Source: Steinernema hermaphroditum (taxonomy: Eukaryota; Nematoda; Chromadorea; Rhabditida; Steinernematidae). From it: a stretch of DNA of 64,000 nucleotides. The notes beneath the pieces were generated by a model. That model saw only the letters and a program-made list of their open reading frames with translations, was not told where the DNA came from and made no database searches. Below, piece by piece: positions 22,430 through 33,820 of the stretch; position 1 is the first letter of the stretch, and each line of letters begins with the position of its first letter. The position numbers were made by a program, and so were the translations under genes. The stretch is taken from assembly GCA_030435675.1 (NCBI GenBank), contig CM059621.1, forward strand, positions 4,774,001 through 4,838,000, given 5' to 3'.

Positions 22430-23620
22430 GTGTAGTTTGGCCAACTCTATGTGACGATCATGTAGACTTTTAGATGTTTTTGAGGAATGAAGTAATCACT
22501 GTTATCTGATTTCCTACGAGAAACTTGTTTTTTTACTATTCGACGTACCACATTACTCATTGGTTTCCGAACATTGTAACAACGCTGGCCGTACTCGCCA
22601 TACTCGTCCTTTACTTTCCTGTTTCACCATAAAAACAAGACGTAAATATACTTTTTGTCTCGCCAAATGTTTCAAGCAACTTTGTCACTGTAAAAATGTT
22701 ATTTCCGCATTGTGATTTGAGCCACATTTTTAGCAAACCGACGGGTTCGTTTCCGTGGATGCAAAAGTGGTCGCATTCCATCATTCGAGGAGCGGTGGCT
22801 ATCAGACACCAAACAAAACAGGGACACGGGCCGGCGTTGAACCGACTTCGACCGATTTAAAATCAGACACATTAGCAGTAAGCCATAGAGACAGTTCAAG
22901 ACCGTCCGGTTCCCTGCCACTATGCCATCGAGATCGACTGTATGCCAATTGTCTAAAGATGAGCCTAGAATAAAAACGATTGCATGAGTGCCAATATTGC
23001 CACCCGCAGTGCTACTGGTGTCTTGTCTCCTTGCGAAAGTCCATCAAGCCTTTCCTGTGTTTACTGTCGGTAGGCTAAGTGAGCCTAAGCGTGATCCAGT
23101 TCCCGCTAAGTTTGCTTCTCTGTTGTCATTGTTCAGTTTATGGCGTGCTATTTCTCGCCGCATTACTATTTTTTACAACTCTTACCGCATCCACCAACCC
23201 TTTGCCTTTTCGTTTTGTCATGAAACAGGTTATATGTACATGTATGCCTTGCGTCTCGCCAAATGTTTCATATTACTCTGTTGGTTACGAATTTTATTAA
23301 CATGGAATCACGCATTTAACAAACATTGCCTGTGTTCTTGTCGATTTAGTACCTTTTTATCAATTCGTGGCTCCGTCTGCTCCTGAGTCTTTCGAGAGGT
23401 CTGTTCATAAGGGGTGTCATCGTTCTAGACAACTGGAGGTAATGGCTCGGAGACATTCATTCGTTTTATTGTCCGTTAAAAATTCTTCTGCCACTTCTTC
23501 GGGATGTACAGTTTGGTCACCATCGGTCGCAACTCTTACTGCGTTGTCACTATAAGTACGATGGCATGCCAAGTAAGTTTTAAGAGTTTCCTACCGTGCA
23601 GCTCTCCCATTCGAGTATCT
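22430..23620. other. intergenic, no gene recognised
   Basis: Several overlapping ORFs on the plus strand at 22980-23560 contain hydrophobic runs (for example LFLAALLFFTTLTA near 23130) but have no ATG, splice partner or homologue that I recognise. Confidence 0.35.
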
Positions 23621-23629
23621 GTGCCTTGT

Positions 23630-24848
23630 TTATGCAGACTGAGAAACAGTATGATTTGTCGAGTATACTTTCTGAATTGCACTCGTGACCGCCTTTCTGT
23701 ACGGGGCAATGAGAAAGATCAATGTAAGAGAGTTGATTGTTGAGTGAAAGCTCATTGCAACGAAATGCATCACGACAAAATCTGAAATTTATTCAAAGAA
23801 GAAGCTAACCGACGTTGAAAATTATTGTACCGTTCGTTGCTGCTAACCCTAGTATCATACCCATCATGGCAAGACCAAGCGGAACAGCAAACATCGTGAG
23901 TGGCGCAAACGCCTGAATGTATTTGCATTTGTATCGCTCGATTTCCTACCTGAACAGCCAACGCCCTCATCAATTGGAGATGCAGTTTGTACGTGTGATT
24001 TGACATAACGGCCTTATGTTCACGGAAATGCTTTACTATACCATATATGCAGGAAGCTACAGCAAGTGTCCACAGAAATATCCAAAAGAAAATTACACCA
24101 CAGGCCGCAATTACACCGTTCTTACGAAATCCTAATACTGGAATGGCTTCGATAACGGGCACGAGGTCAGGACGTATCTGAAATTCAAAATCAAGTACTT
24201 GCACAATTTTGCAGTTCTCACAGTCTGAACAAAATTGCGCAGTTCTTCATGTGGAGAATAAGTTACGCTAAGGAAAGCGCCCATAGAGCCAGGTGGCACT
24301 ATTGAGAGAAAAACCATTCCAAACCAGTAATGCGCACTACCTATCTTCTGTCCACAAATAGAAAGGGCTTCATGCTTCAATGAGCGATATCGGTAAACGA
24401 ATGCAAAAAGAAGCGATACAAGGTATCCGCCAAATAAAAAGCCAATGAAGACCTAAGATAGACCCTATACTGCTAAAAGAAAGGATTGGTGCCGCGCTTA
24501 CAGTTAATACAAATCCTGCAACTGGACCCAGTGGCTTCGCCAGGCCTGCCGAGTAAACTGCTAAAATGTCGAACAGAGGCATCGGCAAGAAAATTATTTC
24601 GGCAACAACATCGGACACAAACACCCACATCTGAAAAGAACTGTGTATCACTGGGTAAGAACGACGACTCCTACCGTAATATTTAAGAGAATGTACTTAT
24701 AAACGCGCAAGTGTTTCGGCGATTTGAACACGATCAAGAACATAACCAAAAGGCTCAAAGGAATGGATACTGCTGTGCTCACAGTTATTATAGTGCGTGG
24801 AAACCAATAATACGCTTCGTATTCAAGGACGATATCCTCTGGAGCCAT
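23630..24848 (-). pseudogene. srh-type chemosensory GPCR, possibly broken near the C-terminus
   Basis: Minus-strand exons 24675-24848, 24502-24630, 24222-24452 and 23950-24177 have the same lengths and phases as the receptor at 26390-27600 (174, 129, 231, 228). Motifs: SPKHLRVYKYILLNIT after helix 1, PLGPVAGF, YRYRSLK, REHKAVMSNHTYKLHLQLM before helix 6, and SFHSTINSLTLIFLIAPYRKA in helix 7. In the last exon the frame hits a TAG (23805-23807) and resumes one base out of register. The frame can be rescued only by a 28-bp GT-AG intron (23782-23809), much shorter than any other here, where the paralogue has 45 coding bases. It is either a recent frameshift with nonsense changes or an ultra-short intron (then 338 aa). 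Confidence 0.65.
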
Positions 24849-24859
24849 CAGAGATCAAC

Positions 24860-26380
24860 CGTTGATGTGATGGAAAATAACAGAAAAGCGAATGTTTGTC
24901 TCAACCCGCAACCTTTGAATACAATATCGATCGTGACACTGGTATTGTTTTAAAAGAAAGAGGAAAAACAAACATGATAAGTTTTGTCCGTTTCGCGGAA
25001 TCGTTTCGCTCACAGGAACCTTCCGAAGTGTGTGCCTCAGATTGAGCTGAAAACTGTAACACAGGTAGGCAAACATTATTGAATGTTAGCTCGAACGCCC
25101 GTCGGCTTAAAAGCACACCTCACGAAAGCACCCTTCTAAAAATGGGTTCATGTTGCTGTAATCAACTTTGTAATCAGTAATCAAAACAGTAACAGAGCGC
25201 GAATCGTCTATGTGGCCGAAATGGGTTGTATTTTTGGTGGTGATTTCTACTTTTCGCGTCCAGGTTCGACCCTCTTCTAGCCACTTCTCTATAGTTTTCC
25301 CCATTTCGCGTCCAGAGATAAATAGCAAAAGCACGCAACGAAGACTGACGCGCTACACTGTTTTGCAAATCCATTTCGTAGTTAATAGGCTGAGACCATC
25401 GTCAATTGAAGTTGGAAATTTGCTTCCAAATAGCTCAACGGGAGGTTTTTAGGTGAAGAACCGTTTGTCTTGGATCACACAGGCACGCATTTGACGAACG
25501 TATGCAGAGGCGATCTGGTTAAGAAGAGTCGTGTAAACAAAGCTAGTGTGCTGTTGAATACAATTATAACAACAGTATTCGTGTTGTTTTGACCTTAAAC
25601 AAAAGGAACATTATGAAAAAGTGATACAATTTGATTCTCCTTATTTCTTTCGCGCCACGACAAGATTCAGCCCTTAACGACTTCGACGCCCCCGCAACCT
25701 AATGGGAACGCTGCATTCTCCTCGGATTCGACTGCTCCTCAGACACCAGAAGAAAATCAGTGGCCACGTTGTGACTTTGTTCTTCTTTGGCATTTATGAG
25801 ACGTCGTACACGGTGTCAGCCGTTGAATCCGGAATATAGATCGTGTAAAAACCGTATTTCTTCCTCTTGGCATAGAAGGTAGTGAACGTCACGAATATTC
25901 TTTAGAAGATGAATTTTCCTATTCGTTAACCTTAGGATCATCCAATCGCTCTCCCGCTCGAATAAGTGAGTTGAGTGAGCGATCGTACTTGGCCTGTCGC
26001 GTTGCCCGCTATGAAACCTTCGGCTCCCATGCCTGGAACACCAGGGTACCGCGGTTCCATTCGCGTAGCCAAGAAGCTTTCCATAGCCGCCCGACCACCC
26101 GCAGATTCGCAGCACTGCATACGTCTACGCTGCCAATCGAACAGAAGATGGGATTCATACGCCATTAGTCGATGAAGGGATCTCTACATTCTAAGTGCCA
26201 CGCCTCGAACGGAATCAAATGGCGGTGTTCGACTCTTTTGTCGTCTGTGCTACGGAAGAAAGAGTGCCAGCGATTGTGTCTCTCTTTTGTACCTAATCGT
26301 TGTCTTGCACAACAGAACCCCGTTGATCCAAGAGACAAACTCAAACTCAAATCAAGAAACGGACCATCTTATTATTGCAT
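24860..26380. other. intergenic with R1 repeat pieces
   Basis: An R1 tail at about 25675-25770 (cagacaccagaagaaaatca) and an R1 core at about 25955-26110 (tgcctggaacaccagggtacc). A minus-strand ORF at 25107-25334 has coding-like composition but no recognised domain or exon partner. Confidence 0.4.
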
Positions 26381-26389
26381 TTATCATTT

Positions 26390-27600
26390 TTATGCAGTAT
26401 TGGAAACACTATAATTACTCAGGTAAACTTTACGAAATACACTTCTGACCGCTTTTCGGTAAGGAGCTATCAGAAGAATGACAGCAAGTGAATTCACCGT
26501 CGAGTGTAAGCTCATCGCAACAAAATGCAGCACGATGAAATCTGCAGTTCGCTGTGGGTACGTCATGGTGGACCATATTGGATGCATACCGTTAGTTCCT
26601 GGTAGACCGAAGATCGTTCCAATCGTGGCAAGGCCAAGCGGAACAGCAAACAGCGCAATAGGCGCAAAAGCCTAAATATTCGAATTTTTGCAAAACACTC
26701 TATCCCATACCTGCACCACCAATGCTTTCATCAACTGAAGATGCTGCTTATACGTAAAGCTTGTCATGACAGCTTTGTGTTCTCTGAAGTGGTTGACTAT
26801 ACCTACTATGCAAAAAGTCACCGAAACAATCCAGACGAAGACCCAAAAGAAATTTACACCACAGGCCACAAGCACTCGGTTCTTATGAAGGCCGAATACT
26901 GGAAAGACATCGATAACGGGCACGAGTTCGGGACGTATCTGAAACTCCTTATCTGTTTTTTTAGAGCGTTGTAGTACTCACACTAAGCGTGAACTTGCGC
27001 AGTTCTTCATGAGGAGAGTAGGTGAGGCTCATTGCAACACCCATGGATCCCGGTGGAACTGCTGTCAGCAAAATCATTCCAATATAGTAATGGATCTTGC
27101 TCATCTTCTTCCCAAAAATGTAGACGACATCACTCTTTAAAGAGTGATAACGGTAGAGGAATGCAATAAGAAGAGCCATAAGGTATTCCCCAAATAGGAA
27201 GACCATTATGACCTGAAAAGAACGTTTGAGGCCCAGGAAAATCGGTACCGCTCCTACGACTAATACGAATCCTGCTATTGGCCCCAGTGGTTCGGCTAAT
27301 CCTGTCGGGTAAGCAGCAAATATCTCGGCAAGGGGCATCGGTAAGAAGATTATTATGGCCACAACATCCGTCGCAAAGACCCACACCTGGAAGAAATGTT
27401 GATGATTGGTTGAGCTAGAAACTTACCGAAATATTCAGTAGCACATACTTGTAAAACCGTAGATGTGTCGGCGAGTAGAACACAATCAAGTACATACACA
27501 GTATGTTTAATGGCAAAGAAATGACAGTGCTGACAGTTATGAAGATTCGAGGAACTAGATAGTAGTTCTTGTACTCACGCACAGTATCTTCAGCCCACAT
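26390..27600 (-). CDS. srh-type chemosensory GPCR, intact (347 aa, 5 exons)
   Basis: Minus-strand exons 27427-27600, 27258-27386, 26982-27212, 26711-26938 and 26390-26671 give 347 codons plus TAA. The 45-bp second intron (27213-27257) is a multiple of three and would pass unnoticed as coding, but the paralogue has a 49-bp intron at the same codon. Seven hydrophobic segments are visible. Diagnostic stretches are SPTHLRFYKYVLLNIS, AEPLGPIAGFVLV, HFREHKAVMTSFTYKQHLQLM and SLHSTVNSLAVILLIAPYRKAV, which place it in the Str superfamily (srh/sri type). Tandem paralogue of 23630-24848, same strand, about 1.5 kb away. Presumed odour or pheromone receptor. Confidence 0.8.
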
Positions 27601-28242
27601 CAGATATCCTCTATTGTTGGTGGTATCCGAGAGGTAAAATATTCGATCGAGATAAGCCTAACAATGACAGACTGTGAGGCACAGACGTTCCTCAACACCT
27701 GGCATAAAAGTCGATCTAAAGAGAACCTCACAGCGTAGAAAAACTCTGGCAGTCTCAATATATACCAGCTGCATATCAACCTAATTCTCTAAATGGCCGC
27801 AGAATAGCGTTTGAATGCAATTTTTCACCTGTCTGTTTTTAATCCGTTGTTGACTTCCATCATGGAGGGAACAGTTTGAGCAACAATATAAAGGTACCAT
27901 AGAAGTTCATGTGTGATCAAAGTTAGAGCCTCCCTGCATCCGGATGCATGTCGAAACTGTTCAGGAATTTGGTTCCAAGTTTAATCTTTTGAATCAATGG
28001 TACTATGCAATGCGAACATCTCATTCTAGTATAAGAACTATCACTCCTTAGACGGTTCCAGCGGCAAAAGCAACATCAAAGCGGTGACCCATTTCTTCAC
28101 GCGGGTCATTTCTCGGGCCGATCATCCAAGAACGACCGCTCACTCCACTGATCACTGAGAGAGGTAATGTACGATCCGACCGACCGCCATCGTCACAAAT
28201 AGAAGATATCGTGTCCCAGAAGAAACCTTTATTTTTAACAAC

Positions 28243-28247
28243 TTAAG
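28243..28247. repeat. 5-bp target-site duplication, left
   Basis: TTAAG directly before the left LTR, repeated directly after the right LTR at 30099-30103. Confidence 0.85.
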
Positions 28248-28401
28248 TGTTGAGGGCAGATCAGACATGCCCTCTGGTAGACAGTCTAGACAGCCACCTC
28301 ACCCTATATATAGTGTGTCACCTGAGTCATTGTGATATTCGTTGTGTGCTTCGAGTAAAGGACTGGTCGTGTGTTCCCCGTGTCAACCAAGCATTACAAC
28401 A
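28248..28401 (+). repeat. left LTR (154 bp)
   Basis: TGTTG...CAACA ends form a 5-bp inverted repeat. It contains CTATATATAG as a likely promoter core near 28301. Identical to the right LTR by eye. Confidence 0.88.
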
Positions 28402-28545
28402 GTGGCGATCAAGGATTCGAAGATCTACGAACAACAAGCAATGGAGCAACTGAAGAACGAGTTGAAGCGACTCTGGACGAGCTCCCCGTGAATTCGGGTG
28501 TTGAGCAAGAAGCCGAAGAGTGAGCGCAGTCGCGTGTGGGAGCCT

Positions 28546-29631
28546 ATGTGGCCCGTGTCCTTTGTGGACGAGAAGTGGAGTGAGTTGAAACGTCGTTTAG
28601 GAGCGGATAGTGGAGCAGATTCCGCCGAGGGAGAAACCGCGAAGATGGAGCAAGAGCAGGATAGCTCAATGAGCGAAAGAGGCCGTTTAGCGGCTGGAGC
28701 GGACCGCAGTGACTCAGATTCCAGCATTAGCTGCGACAGCGTGTCCGAGGTTGTATCGCGTACCGGTTCAACCGGAAGGAGATCCTGGTCGCCGGAAGAG
28801 CGTAATTCCAGTGGACGAAGTGATGACTCCGCACCTAGTGCGTTGAGAGGAGTGAATGTCGTAACCAGAAGTGGCGTAGCGGTCGGTGCCGACGCTAGCG
28901 ACCCAGCTGGGAAGAGCAAGATCACGAAAGGGTTGCATTTCCCCGAGTATGTGCCTGGAACTCGGTGGAGCCAGTACGAACGCCGTTTTAAAAACGCGCT
29001 AGTCATCTTTGGAATCGATGCTGAAGGCGAAATGGCCTCCCGCTACTTATGCCACTATATTGGCGATGCGGTGCATTCGTTCCTGTTGACAAAGTTCGAA
29101 GAGCCCGAGATTCAGAAGCTAGATAAGCTGTTAGACGCGTTACGGGCGCAATACGGCATGAAGAAACGAGTGTTTGCTAAGCGAGATGAATTGGCGCGCC
29201 ACTATCAGAAGGATGGGCAGACGTCTAGCGATTTCTTTCAAGAGATCTTAAGAATCGCTGCAGATTGCGATTTCGAATCGGTGACAAACCCTAAGGATTC
29301 AGCTATCCTTACGGCAATAATCCGAGGACATCGCGACAGTAAAGTCCGCGCAGAGCTGCTGCGTCGAGTAAACGAGAAGACCACTCCTGAAGATGCCATA
29401 AACCTAGTGTTAGATTTTGAGCAATCGGAGCTGGATGCAAATCGAATGGCGCAAGAGACTCCGGACGTTGCAGAAGTCAATGCCGTTGGGCACAGACGAC
29501 ACCACAGTCACCTGAAGAGCAAAAAGCATGGAGACCGGCATTTCGACATGAGAACGTGCTATAATTGTGGAAAGCAGGGCCATGTAGCCAAGTACTGCCA
29601 TCGCAGGAGTGCAGAAAGGAAGCGTTTTTGA
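28546..29631 (+). CDS. gag nucleocapsid-type protein of the LTR element
   Basis: An open frame of 361 codons from the ATG at 28546. The N-terminal third is acidic and Ser-rich (low complexity). The middle third, about residues 130-290, has the helical gag pattern found in Ty3/gypsy and BEL elements (YLCHYIGDAVHSFLL, FAKRDELARHYQKDGQTSSDF). The C-terminus carries one zinc knuckle, CYNCGKQGHVAKYC (CX2CX4HX4C), near residue 345. In the same frame, an upstream ATG at 28441 opens a 16-codon stretch closed by TGA at 28489-28491; the frame then stays open to 29631. Either the true start is downstream or an originally longer gag was cut by this stop. No pol follows. Confidence 0.8.
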   Translation: MWPVSFVDEKWSELKRRLGADSGADSAEGETAKMEQEQDSSMSERGRLAAGADRSDSDSSISCDSVSEVVSRTGSTGRRSWSPEERNSSGRSDDSAPSALRGVNVVTRSGVAVGADASDPAGKSKITKGLHFPEYVPGTRWSQYERRFKNALVIFGIDAEGEMASRYLCHYIGDAVHSFLLTKFEEPEIQKLDKLLDALRAQYGMKKRVFAKRDELARHYQKDGQTSSDFFQEILRIAADCDFESVTNPKDSAILTAIIRGHRDSKVRAELLRRVNEKTTPEDAINLVLDFEQSELDANRMAQETPDVAEVNAVGHRRHHSHLKSKKHGDRHFDMRTCYNCGKQGHVAKYCHRRSAERKRF

Positions 29632-29944
29632 GTGAAGCGAGAAGGCGAGAAGAACGCGTGGTGATGTGCGAGTTGAGCGAGTGATTCTGTGTGAGTCTAT
29701 GCTTGGAGGGGAGGAGATGTAGGGATTTGCCCGAACTCCTCGTGCGCGTAAGACTAGGTTGAGAGATACCTGTTTGGACAGCCCCCTAGCAGCATGACAG
29801 GAGACGTAGGCGCTGAAAAGCCGAACTCCTGTATTGTGGCGAGAGATGTAGCTCTGTATGAGTGAACTCTCGCGGCCCCGTGAAGAGGGTTGCGACCGAC
29901 TCGATGTTTTTGCAAATTAGCGAATGTCTTCGCTAGGAAGGAGG

Positions 29945-30098
29945 TGTTGAGGGCAGATCAGACATGCCCTCTGGTAGACAGTCTAGACAGCCACCTCACC
30001 CTATATATAGTGTGTCACCTGAGTCATTGTGATATTCGTTGTGTGCTTCGAGTAAAGGACTGGTCGTGTGTTCCCCGTGTCAACCAAGCATTACAACA
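29945..30098 (+). repeat. right LTR (154 bp)
   Basis: Same sequence as 28248-28401. Preceded by a polypurine tract and followed by the TTAAG duplication at 30099-30103. Confidence 0.88.
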
Positions 30099-30389
30099 TT
30101 AAGGATGCCCTTCTTTTTAGCCACCTTGTCGGATTTCTTGTTGCAAAAAGAAGCAGACGCCAGGTTCACTGGAAATTGCTCCCAAAGATTTCAGCATCAA
30201 CATTCATCAGTCAACGTATTCAAAAATGGCTGACATTTGCATCATCGCCTTTTGTTGTCAGTCATGTCGCACGTTGCTTGTCGAACACCATGGATTCTGT
30301 CCTCAAGAATGAATGTAAATGGGATAGTCAATGCAAAATAATGGCCTTCTTCACGCAAATTTACTGAGTAGTTAAACGCCATCGTCATC

Positions 30390-30465
30390 TATTGGGAAGG
30401 GCCCCGATGAACCGTCACTCTTATAGGCTATAAGAGTGACGCTTCATCCGGGCCCTTCCCAATTA
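30390..30465. repeat. short palindromic foldback element
   Basis: Arm TTGGGAAGGGCCC...CACTCTTATAG (about 30392-30425) is followed almost without spacer by its complement CTATAAGAGTG...GGGCCCTTCCCAA. It could form a 34-bp stem with small bulges. Probably a miniature transposon. Confidence 0.65.
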
Positions 30466-30520
30466 GCTATAAGTTATAGCTGATATCCACCTGGTACAAC
30501 CTCAGAAGGTCTTCACTTGT

Positions 30521-30690
30521 TTGTGGCAAACAAGATCAAACAAGAAAAGGATCATCCACAAAAATGTTCGGCTGCATATTAACAGAAGTAAACTCCACGA
30601 TTTAGACCGGGACATTGCCGCTCATCCGCCATATAGCCCGGACCTCGCCTCGTCTGACTGTCACTTGTTCCGATCAGGTCTGTGCAAGTC
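30521..30690 (+). pseudogene. mariner transposase fragment
   Basis: The frame reads DIAAHPPYSPDLASSDCHLFRS. This corresponds to the region around the third catalytic Asp of mariner transposases (compare YSPDLAPSDYHLF in the intact element at 59074-60096). The rest of the gene is missing. Confidence 0.6.
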
Positions 30691-30708
30691 TCGAGATCTC
30701 GGGTTTTT

Positions 30709-31093
30709 AATTTTTTCCTGCACCTCGAAGTTGGTTGCACAGGCCGGAGCCCCGGTTCCAATCGTTGAATAATCCAGGTGGAATTCGAATTTCGAATTTA
30801 TTACGATACCTAACATATTACATGTTGTCGCAACCCATATTTATCCAACGTCCTCTGGCTTCTTGACGCGCTCAGTGCCTCCACCTTTTGCTGCCTAGTT
30901 TCTTCGTTAAGTCGTCGCTCCATCGGGTCCGAGGTCTTCCGAGAGGTCTCTTCACAGGCGGGCGCCATTCTTCGATTCGGTTGTACCACTTTTCCGGGCT
31001 CTTTCATTTTTTTCCTGCACCTCGAACTTGGCTGCACAGGTCGGAGCCCCGGTTCCAATCGATGAACAATCCAAGTGGAACAATTTCGAATAC
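30709..31093. repeat. direct repeat pair of about 85 bp
   Basis: 30709-30795 and 31007-31093 share tttttcctgcacctcgaa, gagccccggttccaatcg and aatttcgaat-type ends. The 210 bp between them hold the LINE fragment. Confidence 0.6.
30840..31005 (-). pseudogene. LINE reverse-transcriptase C-terminal fragment
   Basis: The minus strand reads WYNRIEEWRPPVKRPLGR, then PRTRWSDDLTKKL and ends KRWRH and TGA. This Arg/Pro-rich tail is the usual C-terminus of RTE-like non-LTR elements. No polymerase core is present here. Confidence 0.6.
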
Positions 31094-31639
31094 AACGAAG
31101 ATTTCAAAAAGTGGACCAAGACATATTTCAACCTCAAACTTCGGATGTTAGAAATGTGCCTCTCTCCGTATTAAACATTCATTTTTAGACGCTGACATTT
31201 TCAGTGCCTCAGTCTTAATTTGTGATGGCCTGCCTCCGTCTGAACAAATGAATAACGTTGGCTTATCAACCAGACATTTGCAACGCAACCCACCACCATG
31301 ACCTAATCCGTTGAACACCTCGCACATTAAATGTCACAGATGTATTCATTCGCCCCACTTGCCATTTGAAAATACCGCGAAATGATTTAGACAACAACAA
31401 GATGCACTGACTGTGGGAACCACATTGTTTTTGTATCGCGTAGCAGACGTCAAAACAACGTGGAAATGACTAAGTTGTTGCTTAACCTTTCCAAAACAAT
31501 GACCGGTCTCATGGACCCATGTGCCGCCGCTACCAAAACATTAATTACCGAAACATCAATTTTCTGAACTATTGTCTAGGTAACTGATGTCGCTTTAAAT
31601 ACAGCAGAAGGAATTCCACACCAGCTCACTTTCATCTGA

Positions 31640-32590
31640 TCTTCGGCGGAGGGTGCACCTACGGGGATCTGATCCTCGGGACTAGAAGGCATCGGCCAAT
31701 TCTACCCACACGGGCCTAGCGCGAGACCAGCCTTTTCTTTTTGTGCCTATGATATGTTCGCTTCATTTAACCTTTCTTTTTCTTCATTTATTCCATTACG
31801 CATCTGTTCCTAGCCCACACGTTTCTTTCAAACGTTTCGATTTGCCAATTATAACATTTTGCAATTGTAAGAAAACATGTAAACGAAAAACACGACGATT
31901 TGAGCTATTCTGAGCACATTGTTCATCATTGTTCGCCAAATTTTGTCTGGTTCTTGATGTTATTCCAGCTAGCAAGGCGCTATCGATCTGCTTGTCTTTG
32001 TCGGTTATAGCGGAAACCGGCAACGTGCCCTCGTCGATTCTCATACCGAATGACTGGGCTTCAATTGGGCACAAGGGCGGCAGCGGGCCTCGCATCTGTT
32101 TAGGAGAGATCGGTTCTTGGTTCACATATTGTAGTGGTGTCCTCAGAGCGTCGACATTCTTCAGGTGACTTCTCAACTCGTACATTTTGTTATCATCGTC
32201 AGTGGGTTATAATCAGCCACAGGGTTTGCCATCAGACTTTTTTTTTGTTCTCACCGCCAGTTGGACTATTTCGAAATCATAATTGCAAACAAAGATTGGA
32301 AACCTGCGTACAGAACAAACTTATCCCACCCCCTTTATTATAACCACCTAATAGTTTATTCACTTTCTCGTAGGTTATACCCTGCTAGCGGATTAGCTCT
32401 CAATTAGCTATACGTTTCGTAGCGACTGTCGGCTTCGTTTCATTTTGTAGCCACTGTTTCCCTCGTATTTTCCGAATTTCATTGTAGTCACTTGCGTACT
32501 TGTAGCCAAAATGCGGTCCCTTTGCTCCAGCGCTGTTGTTAACAACGCTTTGCCCTGTGCTCGTGTTGTATATTCGGACGCTTCCAGCTC
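31640..32590. other. repeat-derived block upstream of the receptor gene at 32600
   Basis: Contains an inverted R2 copy at about 32130-32230 and the word ttataccctgctagcgga (about 32377), also present at about 34415. The minus-strand ORF 31796-32185 has no recognised product. Sequence on its left (31330-31640) matches sequence 35275-35600 in front of the paralogous receptor gene, suggesting this block is an insertion. Confidence 0.5.
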
Positions 32591-32599
32591 GAACCAGAA

Positions 32600-33820
32600 A
32601 TGACGTCCCTTCTCCATCTCGGCTGTGTGATCAACAACGGCGCCGCTGGCCTGTTCTCACTGATAATGAACTCTTTGTTGTTCTTCATGGTTTGGTTCCG
32701 TTCCATATCGGATTTAAAGAACTATCGGATCTTCTTTCTCATCAACATTGTGATCGATTTTGTTTTCACTATCGCTTTTCTATCGACTCATTTGGTGAGG
32801 AGCTTACTGAGTAGAAAATGTATTCGTATTCGCTTTGCAGATTTTCATCAATGAAAATAGCAACGTGGTCTTCATAGCAAGTGGTCCAATCACGCAGCTT
32901 GGACCGACTACTTCATATGTATGCCTTATAATTCAGATATTTTTCTATCCCTTTGTTATAATGATCATACCATGCACGTATATCTATCGCTACTTGTTGA
33001 TCTGCAGGTCAGTTTGTCGTTCATATCCGAAATGAATGTTGCTTGATGATAGGCAAAAGAAAATGACACAACATATTGTAGGGACATCAAGCTGGGAAAG
33101 CCGAAGATCTTCCTGATGTTCTTCGTCATTTTTATCCTAATGCAACCGTTTATGATATCGACGATTCACTTTCATTTCACAACCCCAGAATACAAAGAAA
33201 TCTATGAGAACATGATACGGACTGTTATGGAATTTGAAAGTCCCGAAAACAGCTACTACATTGGAGGTCGAATGGTAAGTCGACATCCTTTATCGTGGTA
33301 GCACATCTTTGTTTGCAGGCCAGTGCTGACTTCTTCACTGCACTAATTTCCGCGTCGATCACATTTAGCGGCAGCTACATAATTATTATTTTCTGCAGCA
33401 TGAAAATTGTAACAACGTTAAACAGTCAGCGCCATGTCTTAAGCCCCACGTCTCGGATGCTGCAGAAGCAACTGACTCAGGTCTTACTCATAGAAGTGAG
33501 TCTCATTCACTGCCTTCAGAGATAGAAGGACATGTTTCAGTCTGTACTTCCACTATTTGTCTTCGTCATTCCCATGATGTTCATTATCGCCGACACCGCT
33601 TTCGGGATGAACTTCGGCAAGTTAAATACTGTTCTCCTTTGTGAGGAAAACGTTTTTTTTACGAAATTCAATTGCTAGACTTTTAGCGATTCTCGAGTGG
33701 GTTCCTGCGTGTGATTCCGCAATCACTCTGTTCTGCGTAAGGCCCTATCGACGAGGAGTCAAGAAACTGTTTGCGATGGGAAAGAGCTCCACTACCGTCG
33801 AATCGATGACACAGCGTTAG
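32600..33820 (+). CDS. Str-superfamily chemosensory GPCR, intact (321 aa, 6 exons)
   Basis: Exons 32600-32794, 32841-33007, 33082-33274, 33319-33495, 33541-33640 and 33687-33820 join in phase to 321 codons plus TAG. Helix 1-2: NSLLFFMVWF then SDLKNYRIFFL. Outer loop: TTPEYKEIYENMIRTVMEFE. Before helix 6: SPTSRMLQKQLTQVLLIE, with VLPLFVFVIP in helix 6, which is the hallmark of the Str superfamily (srd, srh, str). After helix 7: RPYRRGVKKLF. Paralogue at 35883-37069 has the same first five exon lengths. Expected in chemosensory cilia; ligand unknown. I cannot decide between srd and str from motifs alone. Confidence 0.8.

Larger units (their letters stand above)
28248..30098 (+). mobile_element. 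gag-only LTR retroelement, 1,851 bp, recently inserted
   Basis: Two 154-bp LTRs (28248-28401 and 29945-30098), identical in my base-by-base comparison, start TGTTG and end CAACA and are flanked by the duplicated TTAAG. Directly after the left LTR, 28403-28420 (TGGCGATCAAGGATTCGA) is a good primer-binding site: its complement ends CCA and contains a tRNA T-loop word. A purine tract AGGAAGGAGG (29935-29944) abuts the right LTR. The inner 1.54 kb codes only a gag protein; protease, reverse transcriptase, RNase H and integrase are absent, so mobility must depend on a partner element. Identical LTRs and an intact duplication point to recent insertion. Confidence 0.9.

Noticed and set aside
28425..29006. 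193-residue minus-strand ORF over the LTR element
   Set aside because: Antisense shadow of gag.
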